Assembly: GCA_014549065.1 (NCBI GenBank)
Contig: JACDOX010000001.1
Coordinates: forward strand, 6,902,694 to 6,966,693
Origin: Cardinalis cardinalis
Taxonomy: Eukaryota; Chordata; Aves; Passeriformes; Cardinalidae
DNA length: 64,000 nt
Reading direction: 5' to 3'
Shown here: in pieces, positions 1-13,500 of the stretch
How positions within the stretch are numbered: position 1 is the first letter of the stretch
Layout of the letters: each line of letters starts with the position of its first letter
Translations under genes and position numbers: made by a program
The notes under the pieces: generated by a model
Database searches by the model: none
What the model was told of the DNA's origin: nothing
The model's input: the letters and a program-made list of their open reading frames with translations, nothing else

Positions 1-503
1 CAATGGGAAAAGCTTCTTCCCTGCCACCACCCCTCAGTGTGTGCAAGTAACCAGCACCACCCCAGCACCAGCCTGACAATTGTTTACCACGGGGGAGAAA
101 AGAAAATAGATTAGGCAAACATCTGAGACACTTGAATGTGAAACTGTTGACTGAGGAAATGAGCAGAGAGAATTTTGCCAAAATGGAGACAGCTTCATTC
201 CAAGGAACCAAGGAACTGAATGATTTGGGGCAGGTCTGTGGGATCTAGTAAGTGCACCAGTGTAAGTGCACCTGCAGCAAGCCCTGACCCCTGCAAGGTT
301 CACAGGCTACTGGCACCTTGCAATCTGAAGGACGACTACTGGCACGTGTCACTTTGAAACTGCAGGGATGGACAGGCCACCTGCCTGGGGGTATTTTCCT
401 CCTGCAGTGCCACAGCTGCCTTCTCAGGTTGATGCACTCAGTTCCTCTGAGACTGGAAAAGCTGGTGTTGTCATGGAGCCAGAATTATCTCTCTGAATGT
501 AAT
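1..503. other. Intergenic, nothing identified
   Basis: No gene, repeat or structured element could be supported here. The short reading frames lack recognisable protein features. Confidence 0.5.
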
Positions 504-1105
504 TGTCATGGTTTATCCCCAGCTGGCAGCTAAATACCTCACAGCCGCTCAGTCATTTTCCACCCCAGCCCTGGTGGGATGGGGAGGAGAACTGGAAAGA
601 GGTAAAAACCATGGGCCAAGATAAGAGTGGTTTAGTGAAGGAGAAGAAGAGGACAGAGACAGAGATGTAGATGGAGAAGGAGGAAGAGGAGGAGAAGGAA
701 GAGGAGGAGGAGGATAATGAAAAGGGGGGCTACAAGGAGAGAGAGAAGTATAAAGCCTGAGACAGACAAGTGATCCCCAATACAATCACTCAGCATCCTG
801 AGCAGGGATTGTCCTCTCCTGGTCAATTCCCCCCAGTTTATACACTGAGCATGACATTCTGGTATGGAATATCCATCTGGCCAGTTCAGGTTATCTGTCC
901 AAGCCATTCTCTCTCCTGGATTCCTGTGCACCTGCTCACCAGCAGAGTGTGGGAAACTGGAAAGTCCTTGACTTGGGGTAAGCCCTGCTCAGCAATAATT
1001 AAATCATCAGAGTGTTATCAGCATATTCTCTTACAAAATCCAAAACACAGCACTGTATCAGCTGCTAGGAAGAAACCTAATTCTATCCCAGCTGAAACCA
1101 GGATA
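504..1105 (-). mobile_element. Solo LTR of an avian endogenous retrovirus
   Basis: On the minus strand the element opens TATCCTGGTTTCAGCTGGGA, close to the TGTCCTGGTTTCAGCTGGGATAG start of a common avian LTR family. It closes with a GGATAAACCATGACA-type end (plus strand TGTCATGGTTTATCC at 504). Inside are the family's GATATTCCATACC block (plus strand 859-871) and a TATAAACTGGGG promoter box (around 831-842). A purine-rich expansion (about 640-755) sits where the family carries an A/T-rich tract. I see no clean target-site duplication, and the terminal CA/TG pair is degraded on one side, so it is probably old. The LTR at 52117-52616 is related. Confidence 0.8.
640..757 (+). repeat. Purine-rich GA/GGA low-complexity tract within the LTR
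   Basis: About 118 nt of nearly uninterrupted G and A on the plus strand, with repeated GGA, GAA and GAGA units. The opposite strand gives a Pro/Ser/Leu-rich spurious reading frame. Confidence 0.75.
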
Positions 1106-3026
1106 CTTATATGGCTAAAGCCTAGAGAAACTCTGAATTGAAACTCAATATGACTTAGGAGAATATTGTTAAAATGAGATTTTGTTTAGAGTGTGACTAA
1201 AGGAACAGGTGAGAAGGGTGAGCACCACACTGCTGTATGAGAACAGACCCACAGCAGACATCCAAGCAGGAAATCAAAAGTGACTCAGAGTCACTTACCT
1301 GTATTAGGAAGTGCTAAAAACATCACCCCAGATCAGAGCAGGTTGGGTCCATGTACTGCCTTTGAGAGCAAACAGGCATCGTCAGCCCAAGTGGACAGTC
1401 CTGAAACAGGATCTAACCAGCGTGGCCTCCATCAGCATAGTGAGTTGAGAACAAAATATCCATGTCAAAATAATACCCACACCCAGCCCTCTCTTCTGCC
1501 CCAAAAGCCCAAGGCACTGGCTGCCAGTACAGCAAATGCTCCAACTTGCTGTCTTATTTGTTGCTCTGGGGTAAGTAAATTTTCTTCTGAATCTGACTGA
1601 TTTCGAGGTTGAACTTTAGAGGCAAGTGTAATAAATACTTTTCTGTTCTACAGAGACATAGATACAAGCCCTTTGAAAGATATTTTCTGACAAAACTGAG
1701 AAAAAAAAAGTTCAAAAGATCTTGAGAAGTTGTTTCCTCTAAAAATTAAAACCTTAGTAACCTTTTGATAACATTAAACAGCCAGTCATGTCAAGATCGA
1801 TGGTGTACTGATGAAACTTTAGGACTGACTCCCTCAGTGTGTTTGAACACTTTTTTGGAGCAAGGAAGGAAAGCTTTATGATTTACTTTCTTTAGACTTT
1901 GTTATAGAAGACTGGAGAGCTACCTTTACAACCTGTCAAGACAGAGACACAACAGGGATTTTAATGCAAGCTTTCAAAGCCCCTTCACAATTTTGAGATG
2001 AAAGATCATTTCCATCTTTTATTCCAGATTCATTTTAGAGGAATGAGTTGGGGGTTTTGTTGTTGCTGTAAGGACAGAGGATGTGAGAGGGAAAAATCAG
2101 AACTTTATCAATCAGTTGCCTTGTTGTCCTGCATGGCTCAGACTTTAAAAAGAAGCTGCCTTCTGCTTTTTGGCCCTTGTAAAGGAGTTTGTGACTGTAC
2201 CAAAAACCTGGACTATGCTTTTATGTTAAGATGATCACAGTGCAGTTCATGGAAGCTCAGTTTGCTACAAGATTGCAATGACTTTCTTTTGAAGACACAA
2301 AATTGAAGTCAGACGCTCATCAGGAGATCTGAGTGCAACTGGCTTTTCAGCCACTGTCCCACATCTCTGTTTTCCAGCAGCAACAATATAGCTGCAAAAG
2401 AAAGGGACTGTAATGATGCTAGTGATGGCCAAGATAGAAGAGCTTCAGGCAATACACAGCACCATTAGGATAAGATACAGCCATTAGGATGAGATACAGC
2501 AGTCACAAGGTAAGGCAAAACTGCTTCTGACAATGAACAGACAGAAAGTACAAAGTCTCACCTACTTGAAATTAAACACAAACATTTTTACCCTCAAAAA
2601 ATAATTAAAAATTCCAATAAGTTGAAAGGACGGAAGAGTTCCCACAGCAGGCCCAGGAGAGAGGAATTTCTGGGTATTTTCAGTGTTACGTCAGTCTTGG
2701 GAAGAAGGGAAGAGTGGGAAGGGGTAAAGTTTGCAGGCAAAGACTGAGGTACACAGTACAGAAAACACTTTTCAGAGACAGTTGAAATACTCAAAAAATT
2801 TAACACCCATGCAGAAGCAGCTCCTTTTTATTTCCATTCCCAGGTCTCATCAGTGAGATTAGTCCAGACCTCCTAAAGATGCTCCTAAAGAAGCCATATC
2901 TGTGGCAGGGAATGAGGGCTTGCCTACCCAGGAAAGCCATTGTCACAGGGGAAGACAAACCCCCCAGGCAGGAAAAGGAAGTGCCTTAAGCAATCAGTAC
3001 CAAACCCCCCTGCCCATGCTCCTCAG
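1106..3026. other. Intergenic, mostly unannotated
   Basis: Apart from the short tandem duplication at 2462-2499, nothing in this stretch could be assigned. The base composition is typical AT-rich intergenic DNA. Confidence 0.5.
2462..2499 (+). repeat. 19-bp tandem duplication
   Basis: Two adjacent 19-nt copies (2462-2480 and 2481-2499) of CCATTAGGATRAGATACAG differ at one position, A versus G. Confidence 0.85.
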
Positions 3027-3311
3027 CTGTTTGAAACACTAATGGCCCCTTTGCTGGATTTCGTTGAAGAAAATTTATCAAAGGTTATTGACAAGAACTA
3101 TTGCAGGCCATTGCCATGCAGTCACATCCTTCCACAGCAGCCAGACAATGACTTGCAGAAGGAAATCCTGCAGTCTTGCATGGCCTAGCACATCTGGCAA
3201 AGTTTCTGCTTTCCAGCTATCATCAAGAAGGACATGGAAAAGGAGTGCCCAAAACCACTGTTTCTCAGTTTTCTGAAAGATGAAGAGCCACCTGATTTCT
3301 TGAAGATATAA
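3027..3311 (+). pseudogene. Broken protein-like reading frame, family not recognised
   Basis: A frame starting after a pyrimidine-rich stretch ending CCTCAG reads LFETLMAPLLDFVEENLSKV, continues to LQKEILQSCMA, and meets TAG at 3186-3188. Beyond it the same frame continues as HIWQSFCFPAIIKKDMEKEC and FLSFLKDEEPPDFLKI to TAA at 3309-3311. The composition on both sides of the single stop (amphipathic Leu/Glu/Lys pattern, rich in Phe and Pro) looks more protein-like than neighbouring frames. The AG before it resembles a splice acceptor. I do not recognise the family. It could be a decayed exon, a fragment of a processed copy, or chance. Confidence 0.25.
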
Positions 3312-6300
3312 CCCAGCAGCTGTCCCATGCTCTGATACCATACTGAAGAAAAAGAAAACAAGGATGAATTTTGAACCTTCATTATGATTAACCTTATATA
3401 ATTATTTTCTCTGCTTACCCTATTCAGGCATACCTACATGAGACTATCAGGATGTCTCAGCTTTTTAGGTTGGGGTTGGTTTTTTTAAAGTTTTGCAGTC
3501 TTTTCAGAGGAATTTTTGAATTTGTCTGGACTGGAAATACCCTCAGGCTATAAGAATATCACTATTCTAAAATTCACTCTGGCTTCAAGGGCCTGAGCAG
3601 AAAACCACGCTTAACTGACAACCCCTGATGCAATTGAGACTGAAATAGATTGGAAGTATTTTGGCAGAAGATTGCTGACCCTTGGTCTTAAGCCTGAAAA
3701 GCTTGACAGACTACCTGTCACAGAAAAACACCTTGAACACTCTTGAAAAATGAGAATTCTCCCAGCATGATTTTAATGCTCACTAGTAGGTCCACAAGCT
3801 GCTTAAGGGTGATTCCTCAGACAATAGAATGCTTTAGACAAGAAACAGCACGGCAGAAATAGATGAAAAATGAAACTGAACAAACCAAGGATGCATGGAA
3901 GAGTTACCCATTGAAATTAAGAAATTAGATTTCTTCTTCTGTCAAAAAATCTTTATAGTTTGTTATTCCTTTGAAAAGCAATCAGTGTTTTAGCTTTGCA
4001 AAAGATAAACTTGTTCTACGCTCATTTATTTTCCAGTTTCACTTAAAGGCAACTGAAAAGTTTATTTTCAATATCATAGTGACTGCTTTACTTATGTAGT
4101 CAAATTAATGTTTGATCAACTTTCTGAAGAAAGAATAAACTGAGAAATGCAGGAGGATGTTAATTCATGATGCTCCAAGAAAGCATTTTTCATTTCATAG
4201 TAAAGAAAACTTAGAGGTTTCAAGCAACTGAGCTATCAGCTCTAGGAGTGGGATTAAGTCATGTTAGTACCAATATTATATTTGTTTTCCAGAAACAAGA
4301 ATACCCTGAGAGCTTCTTGGTTCAACACTTACACTCTGGTGCTTGGCTCCCACCACCTGGATCACTCACATTTCTGAGTTTTCCTTGGCCATGACACACA
4401 TTTTAAGCACAATCCCTTCAGGAAAGGTTTTAAGAAAGCAGAATAACAGCTCACACACAGCGTTGAATATTTCACCAAGTTCTGGGCGTCTCAGAACGCA
4501 GTTGCATACTCTGGGACAAATATTCTGACTCTTTGCAATGTCTGCTTGGTGAAGAATTCAGTACTACAGAAGTGGAGCTCAAGAACCAGCACACAGAGCA
4601 AGGCCAGCAAAACAAAGCACTTCACATAAGGTCAAATAAAAGGTGTTATTCCACCAAAAATAGAAAATTCTAGGGAAAAGGATGAGGGTGAACAATAGAG
4701 AGCAAGCAATCAAGTTTTCCACAACGCCCTCTTGGTACCATCAAAGTCTGATTGGCAGGCTGCTTACTTCTCAGGCTGGAAAAGTTAGAGAATGTTCAAA
4801 AAGAAAAACACCTGATGTCAGCATGGTGTCAAGTGGCAACCACAAGGCAGCTGCTGTGAGGCAGAATCCTAGCTGTAAACAGGCTTGGAAAATTGAGCAA
4901 GGCAAATGCCTACCATTTGCACTATTAGAATTGCCAGCTAAATGTGCATGTTCGTTGTGAAGCCATGCAAATGTCTCTGCAATTTTCTCTCTCCACACAG
5001 CTAATCCATCTGGTGCCCAAAAAGCCCCAAAAGTTGCAATAACATTCACTTGGTGCCTTTGCTCTGAGCCAGTAGAACAGAAAGCATTATAGTAAGTGAA
5101 TATTAGATGATAAAATAGAGGGAAGACTTAAAACAATAAGGCTGTGCCACTCTTCCCCAGAGGCTTTTGCAGCAGGCTCCAGTTTACTGCGATCTCAATA
5201 CAAAATAACCTGAAAAGTTGCATGTGGCCCTTCTGCTTGAAATGGCTGCTTAGAGCAAGTCCCAGGCCAAAGAAAATCACAACTAAAAACCTTAAGCCTT
5301 GATAAAACAATCCCATTTTAAATAGTAATATTTATTGTGTATTTAAAATCATTATAAATACATCAGGCATATGACACAGCATTTTTACACGGATGATTTT
5401 GTATTACATTCCTCTACCTTAAGTATTCAGGTGTGACAAAAAACCATATTGTGAATAAGTAAATTTTAGGCATAGCTTTCAAAATGTTTTATGAATCTAT
5501 AGAATGCCTAAGATATTTTAAATTATATTTCCCATACTGCTCTGAAACAGCAACCATTTAAAGTTTGCAACCTTTTCCCACCTCACACCTTAAAGTATGT
5601 AACAGATTATTGCATTTTTTCACTGGTGCCTGCATGATTTAGAGGGCAAACAGCTGAGGGCACTTTAGAAAACTATTTAGGATGCAGAAGTCATGAACAA
5701 GAAGAAGAAAAATGTGGAAAGAAGTATTGCAAATAGCCTCTCCACTCCCTGTAACCCTCTTCTGATTTGGCCTTTTCATAGAGGGAAAAAGAAAGGGTCA
5801 TCAGCTACAAGAGAAAATCACTGATCATATCTAGATGCAAGTTCACTGTGACACTTCTCTTGAGCCTGCTAGAGTTTGTTCCCTCGTGACCCTGAAATCA
5901 GAAGCCACTTACTCATGGATAATAAATTAATAGAAGGGGGGTTGAGGTGTTTTGGGGGGTGGGTCTTTCCAAGTTTTCTGAAAGAACTATAGAATCTAAG
6001 AACTCAGCAATAACATAAAACTAAAGAGTCGATTTTTTTAGCATTTATTCCAGGCCTATCAAGTACTATCAAAATTTCTGGTGTTTTCACTGGAGGAATT
6101 CAGAAAAAGTGCAAGAGAAATTGCCCAGTCCTCATGCAAGATAAGCACAGAGCATCTGCAATAAAAGCCCCAAATACATCAACACAAATAATTCCATATA
6201 GCAGCTTCCAATTAATGCAAGGAAATTAAGATACAAAAGAAAAGTCATAAATCTACTTTCCAGAAAAATTTCTAACAAAATTAGTTTTTCAGGCAAAAAA

Positions 6301-9300
6301 GAGGTTCACTGTAGTGAAACTGTCATACGGCATCACCTTCTTAAATACAGAGAGATACTGAGTATTCCTCTTTCTACTTCTTGCATTAGAAGTCCCATTT
6401 TCTTTGTCCTTTTGGATGACTTAGGGTTATGCTTTCAGATATCCAAGATGTCCTTCACACACAGAAGCTGCAGCTCTTGTATAAGCACACCCAAAGGAGG
6501 TCCTGGAGTTCAGAGTGGAGTTGAACATTGTGGTAAGTGACAGGATGGGAGGCACACTCCAAGCACATACAACAAGCACAACCTGTGGCAAAGTCTTACA
6601 GCTAAAAGACAAAGGAAATTGTCAAACCTACATTTTCTCTCAACTCTTTTGTCTCATGTGAGTGTAGCTTGCAATAGCCAGGGTGAAATTCAATAACCTC
6701 TTTACAGATCTCATTCCACCATATCATAAACCTGCTGGCATGAGTAAGAAACAGACTTGTGAGGAAAGTTTATGTGCTTTCTAGATGCCAAGGGAACACA
6801 GGCACATAGGATTTTCCCAAGCTTAGGAAGCAGAACTTTACAAAACTTGGGTGCTAAAACATCTGCAGCGAACATCGAGGAAGGTTTTCCTGAAACACAA
6901 AATTGGCTAATTCATATCCAGCATAATTCAAAAATTCAAAACACTTCCACTTTATACTCTAAGATGAAGATAAAGCTGTCACTCCCATGAGGAAAAGGTG
7001 CCATCAGTATAGAAAATCCAGCAGCTAGGCTTGATGAAGAGGAAAATAAAAATATGTATATATATATTTGCCTCATGGCCTCTGTTCTGCACCAGCAGAC
7101 CTTAGTCTGTGCCTGCAGCTGGCAGAATGGATGGCAGAATGGATGTCATCAATCTCTTTGGTAAAAATACCTCATGTGAAGAAATCATCTCATATGACTG
7201 ATGGTCCTTCCTCCAATGGTGGCACAGTTTTTTGCAGGCCATTCACAACAAAATACACATCTGGTTATATTTATTCATCTCCAGGCTCATGCTCTTCAAT
7301 TTTTTCCCCTTTGGTCTCCTCTTCAAGTCCCACCAAGATGCTATTTGCAAGCCTTGATTTCAATGTATTGATGTCACCACTTTTGGCAAGATACTTGCTG
7401 AGATCACATAATCTCTTCCTACTAGAGCAGGCTATTTACTCATTTCATGTTACCTTGTTTTTGTTCAAGGACTGCAGTACAGTGATTCAGTAATCTCAAA
7501 CTCAAACTTATATTTCCCTCAATGATTCTTCTCTAACAATATAGCTCAGAATCCATATGTTTGGTTTCCTGTGTTCCCTCATACAAAGATAAGTTTATCT
7601 GCATTACATCTATATTAGTTATACTGAAGTTTATAATTTGCAGTAAGGGCTTCAAAAGCTTCTGTGTCTGTTACTATCAGAGTTTCTATCTCCTGAATTC
7701 TACCACAATAAAAGCACATACACTTTATGGCAAGACTTTATCTTTTGAACTTACCTTCATTTACATCATAAATACCCTAAAATTATTTATTAGTACACAA
7801 GAAAGATCTCAATTGTTATACAGCAAAGCCAGACTCAATCACTCCAGTGTTGCCAGTTGCCTATCACTTTTAAAGCTATACCTTCCCACTCTTCCCCACC
7901 CTTGAATTTCTATCCAGCAGTTTAAACCTATTTAAAACTCTGTGAAAAAAGGTTTTTTGAGAAATGTTCCTAAGAATGGTTGGCATACTGTCAAAATAAA
8001 ATGTTTGCAAATCAGCTTTCCAGATAGACATCCAAAATGACAGCCAGACATCAGGCAGAACCACCTTGATAGAGGGGAGAAACAAGCCTTAATGGGAATG
8101 TCTGCATGGCTTCAGAGAGCTGGGCGGATCTCATCACTTAATTTTGATGAACTAACCCTTCAGCAGAACAGCAAAATTAATTGTATTTCCAATTCCTCTC
8201 AGAATGATAACAAAAAAAAAATTATAAACACCACTGAAATATTAACTACTGTCAAATTTCCTGAGCAGCCATTCATTTATATGCAAGAGATGCTCACAAG
8301 CATAACTCCCTGTGGTCATTGGACTTGCTGAACTCTGAATGCTTCAGTTGGCATGAAAAACATTTAGAAGCTTTTTTGGCTTATTAACAAAATAAAGGTC
8401 TGAAAAGCCATTGAGTTTGACTTCCTTTAACTTAGAACCCCACAACGTAATTTGGAATTACATTTTTAATTCCACTTTGTTGTCTATAAAAATATTATCT
8501 TTGCAACATTTCNCGGAAGTGGTTAATAGTACAGAACATACAGAGCTATTATTGGAATATTCAAATACTGTATTGCCATAATATTAATTCTTCTCATTTT
8601 AATCTAAAAGTTATTAAAGACAAATATATTTCATATTAAATAGCACCTTGTCTTTTCTAAATTAGAGTACCTCTTCCCATCTCGCCGTGAAATATTTCAA
8701 GGACGAAAATGATCCGCTCAAATGCCCAAAACACTCACCTTGGAAGAGGCAGATTTGTGTTCACATACCTGTTGCAGTGTGTGGGGCTGTTGCAGAAGAG
8801 ACTGAGAGGCTCATTGCAGCATATTCAGGAGTTTTGTGGCTGGCACACTTCCATAGGAGGCAGATCTGAAATCAGGTCCTTGCTCAAAAATCAAGCTGAC
8901 GAGAGAAAAGTTTTCCTTCAGTCTAAGAAGCAGCTTTTCCACTGGTTTGGCGATCTAAAGAGTGCATGCAGTCTTGCAGTCCATGAAGTACATTCTAGGA
9001 CCACTTTTTGTAAGTGGAAAAGTAATGGATTCTTTGCTTCTTTTCTGCCAAGGTCAGGATTAAATCGCGAGATGGTATTTCTTGTTTGGACTTTTCTTGT
9101 TTGGAGATTTTTATTAGTTCGTATCTATGTTACAGTCACACAAGTTGTGAGTTCTACAGTACTTTAACAAGGTAAAAGTGGAGATGTCTCTCTCTCTCTG
9201 CAAGGTCTTTAAAGGATAAACTGTCCAATTGAGAAATGACACCTAAATTATTTTTACTTTCAACCCAATAACCAACCATGCATGCCTGCAATGTGGACTT

Positions 9301-10164
9301 TTTTATCCAATTACACAATATGACCCAAACCCATGAAGAGGAAGGTGAAAAAGAAGGTGAAGAAGAACCAGCCTCCACCCTAAAACCTCCATCTTGCTTT
9401 ATATATATTATTATATCCTAAAACCTTAAACTCTAAGTTTTCCCAAGTAATTTCTGCAGAAGGTAAAACAACAAGTAGGGTCCAAGCCGGGGAAACCAGA
9501 AATCTGAGCTGGTTATCAGGGAGCTGACCAAAAATGTGCTCCTGTCGCTTGAACAAGATCCTGAGAAAGTCCCCATGATTAAAGCATTACCAGGGCTGTG
9601 AGAAATAGTTTTACATACATGATTTAAAGGAAGGCCTTTAACAGATATCCACATCCCAAGCAAGCTCTGGTTTATCAGCTCCACCATTTTTCTAGCAGGG
9701 AGAGGCAGTCATTTCTGTGAAGAAGGAGGACAGATTCCATTTCTAGAAAGTAAAGATTTTTTACATAACAGTAAAAATGGAATCAGTCAATGAAATGGAA
9801 TGGTGTGTATGTATACATAGGTGTGCATGGTGTGGAGTCATTCTGACAATACACAGATCATATCTAACTTTTTACTAAGAACACTGGAAACAGCCTAAAA
9901 CAGGCATGTAAAAATGCATATTCATGTAAATATATTAAGATAATTATAGGTGCAATGATAAACTTATCTATCTTACTAGATTTAGGGACACTTTCAAATA
10001 ATCTTAAAATTAGCCTGAAATCCTGTTTAACTTAGAAATAATAGTTTATCCATAAATTGCTTATTGTCAAATCCTTGAATATAGCTTTAAATGCACGTAA
10101 GTAGCTTTAGAGCCTAAGTACCACTGATTTCCAGTAAAACCTCACATTTCTCTTTAGGATCTAG
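3312..10164. other. Intergenic, nothing identified
   Basis: Nearly 7 kb of AT-rich DNA without a recognisable gene, LINE, LTR or structured RNA. Only small simple tracts occur (for example TA-rich near 7050-7070 and CT-rich near 9187-9200). A reading frame of 152 codons at 8709-9167 has no recognisable features. Confidence 0.5.
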
Positions 10165-10568
10165 AAAGTAATTCATATGAGGAGCAGCTGAGGGAATTGG
10201 GGTTGTTTAGCCTGGAGAAGCAGAGGCTCAAGGGAGACCTTATCACTCTTTACAACCAGCTTAAAGGATGTTTTAGCAAGGTGAGGGTTGGCCTCTTCTC
10301 CCAGGCAACCAGCAACAGGATGAGAGGACGCAGCTTCAAGCTGCACCAGGGGAGGTTCAGGTTGGAAATCAGGAGGAATTTACTCACTAAAGGGTTGTAA
10401 AGGGTTGGAATGGACTGCCCAGGGGGGTGGTGGATTCATCNGAAGTGTTGAAGAAACAANTGGATGTGGCACTGAGTGCCATGGTTTAGTTGACAAGGTG
10501 TNGTTTGGTTGAAGGTTAGACTTGATGATTTTGGAGGTATTTTCCAACCCTAATGATTCTATCATTCT
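10165..10568 (+). mobile_element. CR1 LINE, 3' fragment
   Basis: The stretch opens GAGGAGCAGCTGAGGGAATT and runs through the canonical CR1 3' region: GTTTAGCCTGGAGAAGCAGAGG, GGGAGACCTTATCACTCTTTACAAC, the GGCCTCTTCTCCCAGGCAAC block, and AATGGACTGCCCAGG. It ends in the ATTCTATCATTCTA octamer tail. It is about 400 bp, 5' truncated as most CR1 copies are, and carries three Ns. The reading frame at 10197-10400 lies in this non-coding tail and is not a gene. Confidence 0.93.
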
Positions 10569-13500
10569 AGTACCTAAGCCACTAGAGAAGTAAATTTAGA
10601 TCAAAAAATCAGTGAGGCTTTTTTTGAAAACAAAACCTATTCATCGTAACTCACACACGTGATTAAATGATTACGCTCTTTTCTAATCCCAAAGCAGTTG
10701 CAATATGCCAGGAAAATATAGTGATGGTTCTATACAATACTTAGGCATTATAGCTTGCTCTGTTGACAAAATAATGTTTATTTTGACAGAAGCTGCTGGG
10801 AACCTTGTGAATACCCTAATCTTACTGCCTACCCATTCCTCTGCTAAGGATCTTAGCAAGCCTGACAAAACATGCAGCTCCAAGAACACTGAGATGTTTT
10901 CAAGGATCAGTAAAATCCCTTTCCTGCAATTTATCTCTGTATTTATCGACTTATCCTCCTCCATGAGAGAAGGCTTGAGGGATGTGGTCTGTGGGTCCTG
11001 GGTGCATGTCAGGTGAGGACTTCTCTCTGTTACAATTTTGACATTGGAGAGTGGGTGTTGAAAAGGTGAACATCACACTCTCCTGTGAAAGGTTAACCTC
11101 TGCTTCTCCTGCCTCTGCCCTGGGCTCTCTGGGGAGGCAGGCACCATGCTGAATGCCCAGCCCACACCAGCACCCTGGCAGCTTGCTGAGGTCAAAAACA
11201 TGCAAGTGTACATGGGCACAGCACACCCAGCTGAGCTGTGCTGAGGGGCAGGACGTGCACCTTGCCCAACCAGAAATGCCTCCTGAGGGATAAAGGCACA
11301 TCCCAACTCCCCTCACAGTGCTCCTCTTCAGGCATGATGCCAAGGAGGCAAAATATCATCAAGGCTAATCAAGACTGTGGTGTGTGTGTGCATAATCTCC
11401 TGAGAAGGAAGGTATAACACAGCCTTAATAAAGGTCTCCAAATTGTCTGCTAACATTCTGCTGTTGCATTATTCCCCTTTCCCCATCAGCACCACCNCAT
11501 TTACTCTCCTCTCCAAGCTATACTCATGAACAAAATGCTACACAAAGCCTTCTTTTTTTTTTTTTTCAAACCTCCTATGCTTCCTTCCCAAATGAACTGA
11601 TTTGGCTTCAGCCACAGCAGCTGTGGCTGAAGCTGTTGCACTATTCAGCTTTTCAGGATGGTTTGGCTCAGCAAAACTACTCTGAAAAAGAAATCAATAA
11701 CTTCCTCATTTAACTAACACATGTTCATGGCAAAAGGCAAGATGTCCCCCTGTCACCAAGAAAAACCATGTGCTCTCAGCAGCACTCCAATAGTACACAC
11801 AGATTTTAATCTGGAGCTAACTGGAACTGAAATATTTTGCATTGTGCAAAATATTACACCTCACCCCATATGTTTTCACAGTGAATGGGTTTTAAATGTC
11901 TATTCACTACCCTGAGATTCTGTTACAGTCACTGGGCATGAGGAGAGTCCAGACCCCACACTGCCCAGCACTGCAGGGCTCAGTTCCTTTACAACGCCCC
12001 AAGGAAAGCTACTAATCTATAGTCACACACCACAAGGTTTGGTTTTCAGATGGCCTCCCCCTTTTACTGCTTACAGCAGAGCAATTGTGCAGAAGCCAGG
12101 CAGGGGGAAAAGTATTTCACATGGCTCATTTTGCTGCCCCATCAAACAAAAGGGCGTCAGCAGCAAGAGCCTGTGGATCTCCACTCATATATTTTGGGGC
12201 AGAATTGTAGCGGTTTGGGCAATCCTCTTAACTTTATGCAACTTTAAGTTATTGCATAATCATATTTGGGGGGAGGTTCAATCACAGTGGACATTCAAAG
12301 GAGCTGGAGGGTCTCAATCACTAGGAGAAATGAATAAAAATGCAGAAAAATTGGCAAACCAGAGGCTCAGTTTTTCCTGCCTGATTACATCACATCAAAT
12401 GCTAATTACAATAATTTGATGTTGTCCAGATTGTAGCACTCCATTAAATTAATGAATTTTAGCATGGTGACAAATGGGTTTTTTTCTATGTCTGCTGTGC
12501 AATATTCTCCTTTAAGTGAAATGATTTTAAATCATTGAAATGTCAATAAATTTCAGAAAGAATTTTGCATGTAAACATATGAATATTTTGCAAGAGCCTT
12601 CCCAAAGTTTCAGCTCTCTATTTAAAAACACATGCAGTTAATTTCTGTGAACTGGTCCTGCCATTCACAGTTACATCAAAGACATGCAAATCACATCAGT
12701 CTTTCTGCATCCATGCTTCATCCATAGCATCAAATTGTGCAGAACACTCTGTTTAAGAGTCAGAGCGGCACTCAGATTGGAAAGCAATCATTTCTGTGTT
12801 TTCAGAGAATGAAAATGTGCTGATGACTGAGCAACCTCACAGCTGCAGAAACAAATGGTATTTTTCCTTCTGACTGCCTCCACCAGCATCCTCACAGATG
12901 ACTTTTGCATCCTTTTTCCTCAGTTACTGAAACACTCTGCATGTACAGCCATGTGCATGTTGATGTTCTGCTGTTAACAGAGGCTTGCACTGCAGAACTT
13001 CTAATCACAGACTTGGGCCCTGTCTAGGTGATAGTCTGTCAAATTAATAAACTATAACCCTGTCATTTGTGGTACCACCTGTGTGTGGCTTTCACATGGG
13101 GCTTTTTTTTTGTTATTTTGATCAAGAGCATAAGAGTGTTATTGACACAGACAGAAAAAGTAATATTGGTTCAGATAAAGACTTAAGGGATGGCATAGTC
13201 AGGGACTACTATAAAAACATGTGTCTTCTTTTAGGTATGGGTCAAGCATTTGTTCTTCTTTATTGCATAAACCTAGTGTCTGCTTCAAGTAGAGATAACC
13301 AATGTAAAAGGAGGCAAATGACTAAATGACTTGTGAGATGGAGATCCAAGCCCTTAATTACAATTTGATCAAGGTCCATCAGGTGCTGAGCACTTCTTGC
13401 AATGAGAGTGAAGAAGAAAGAGAGGATATCACAATAGGCCAAATTCATCCTCCTAAGAAAAAAAATAGTGCTTTTCAAATATTAGTCTACATTAAATTGC

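Noticed and set aside
549..931. Pro/Ser/Leu-rich frames on the minus strand
   Set aside because: Translations of the purine-rich tract within the LTR at 504-1105.
8709..9167. 152-codon open frame on the plus strand
   Set aside because: No recognisable domain, no plausible splice context, and composition like random AT-rich sequence; length is within chance for a 64-kb window.
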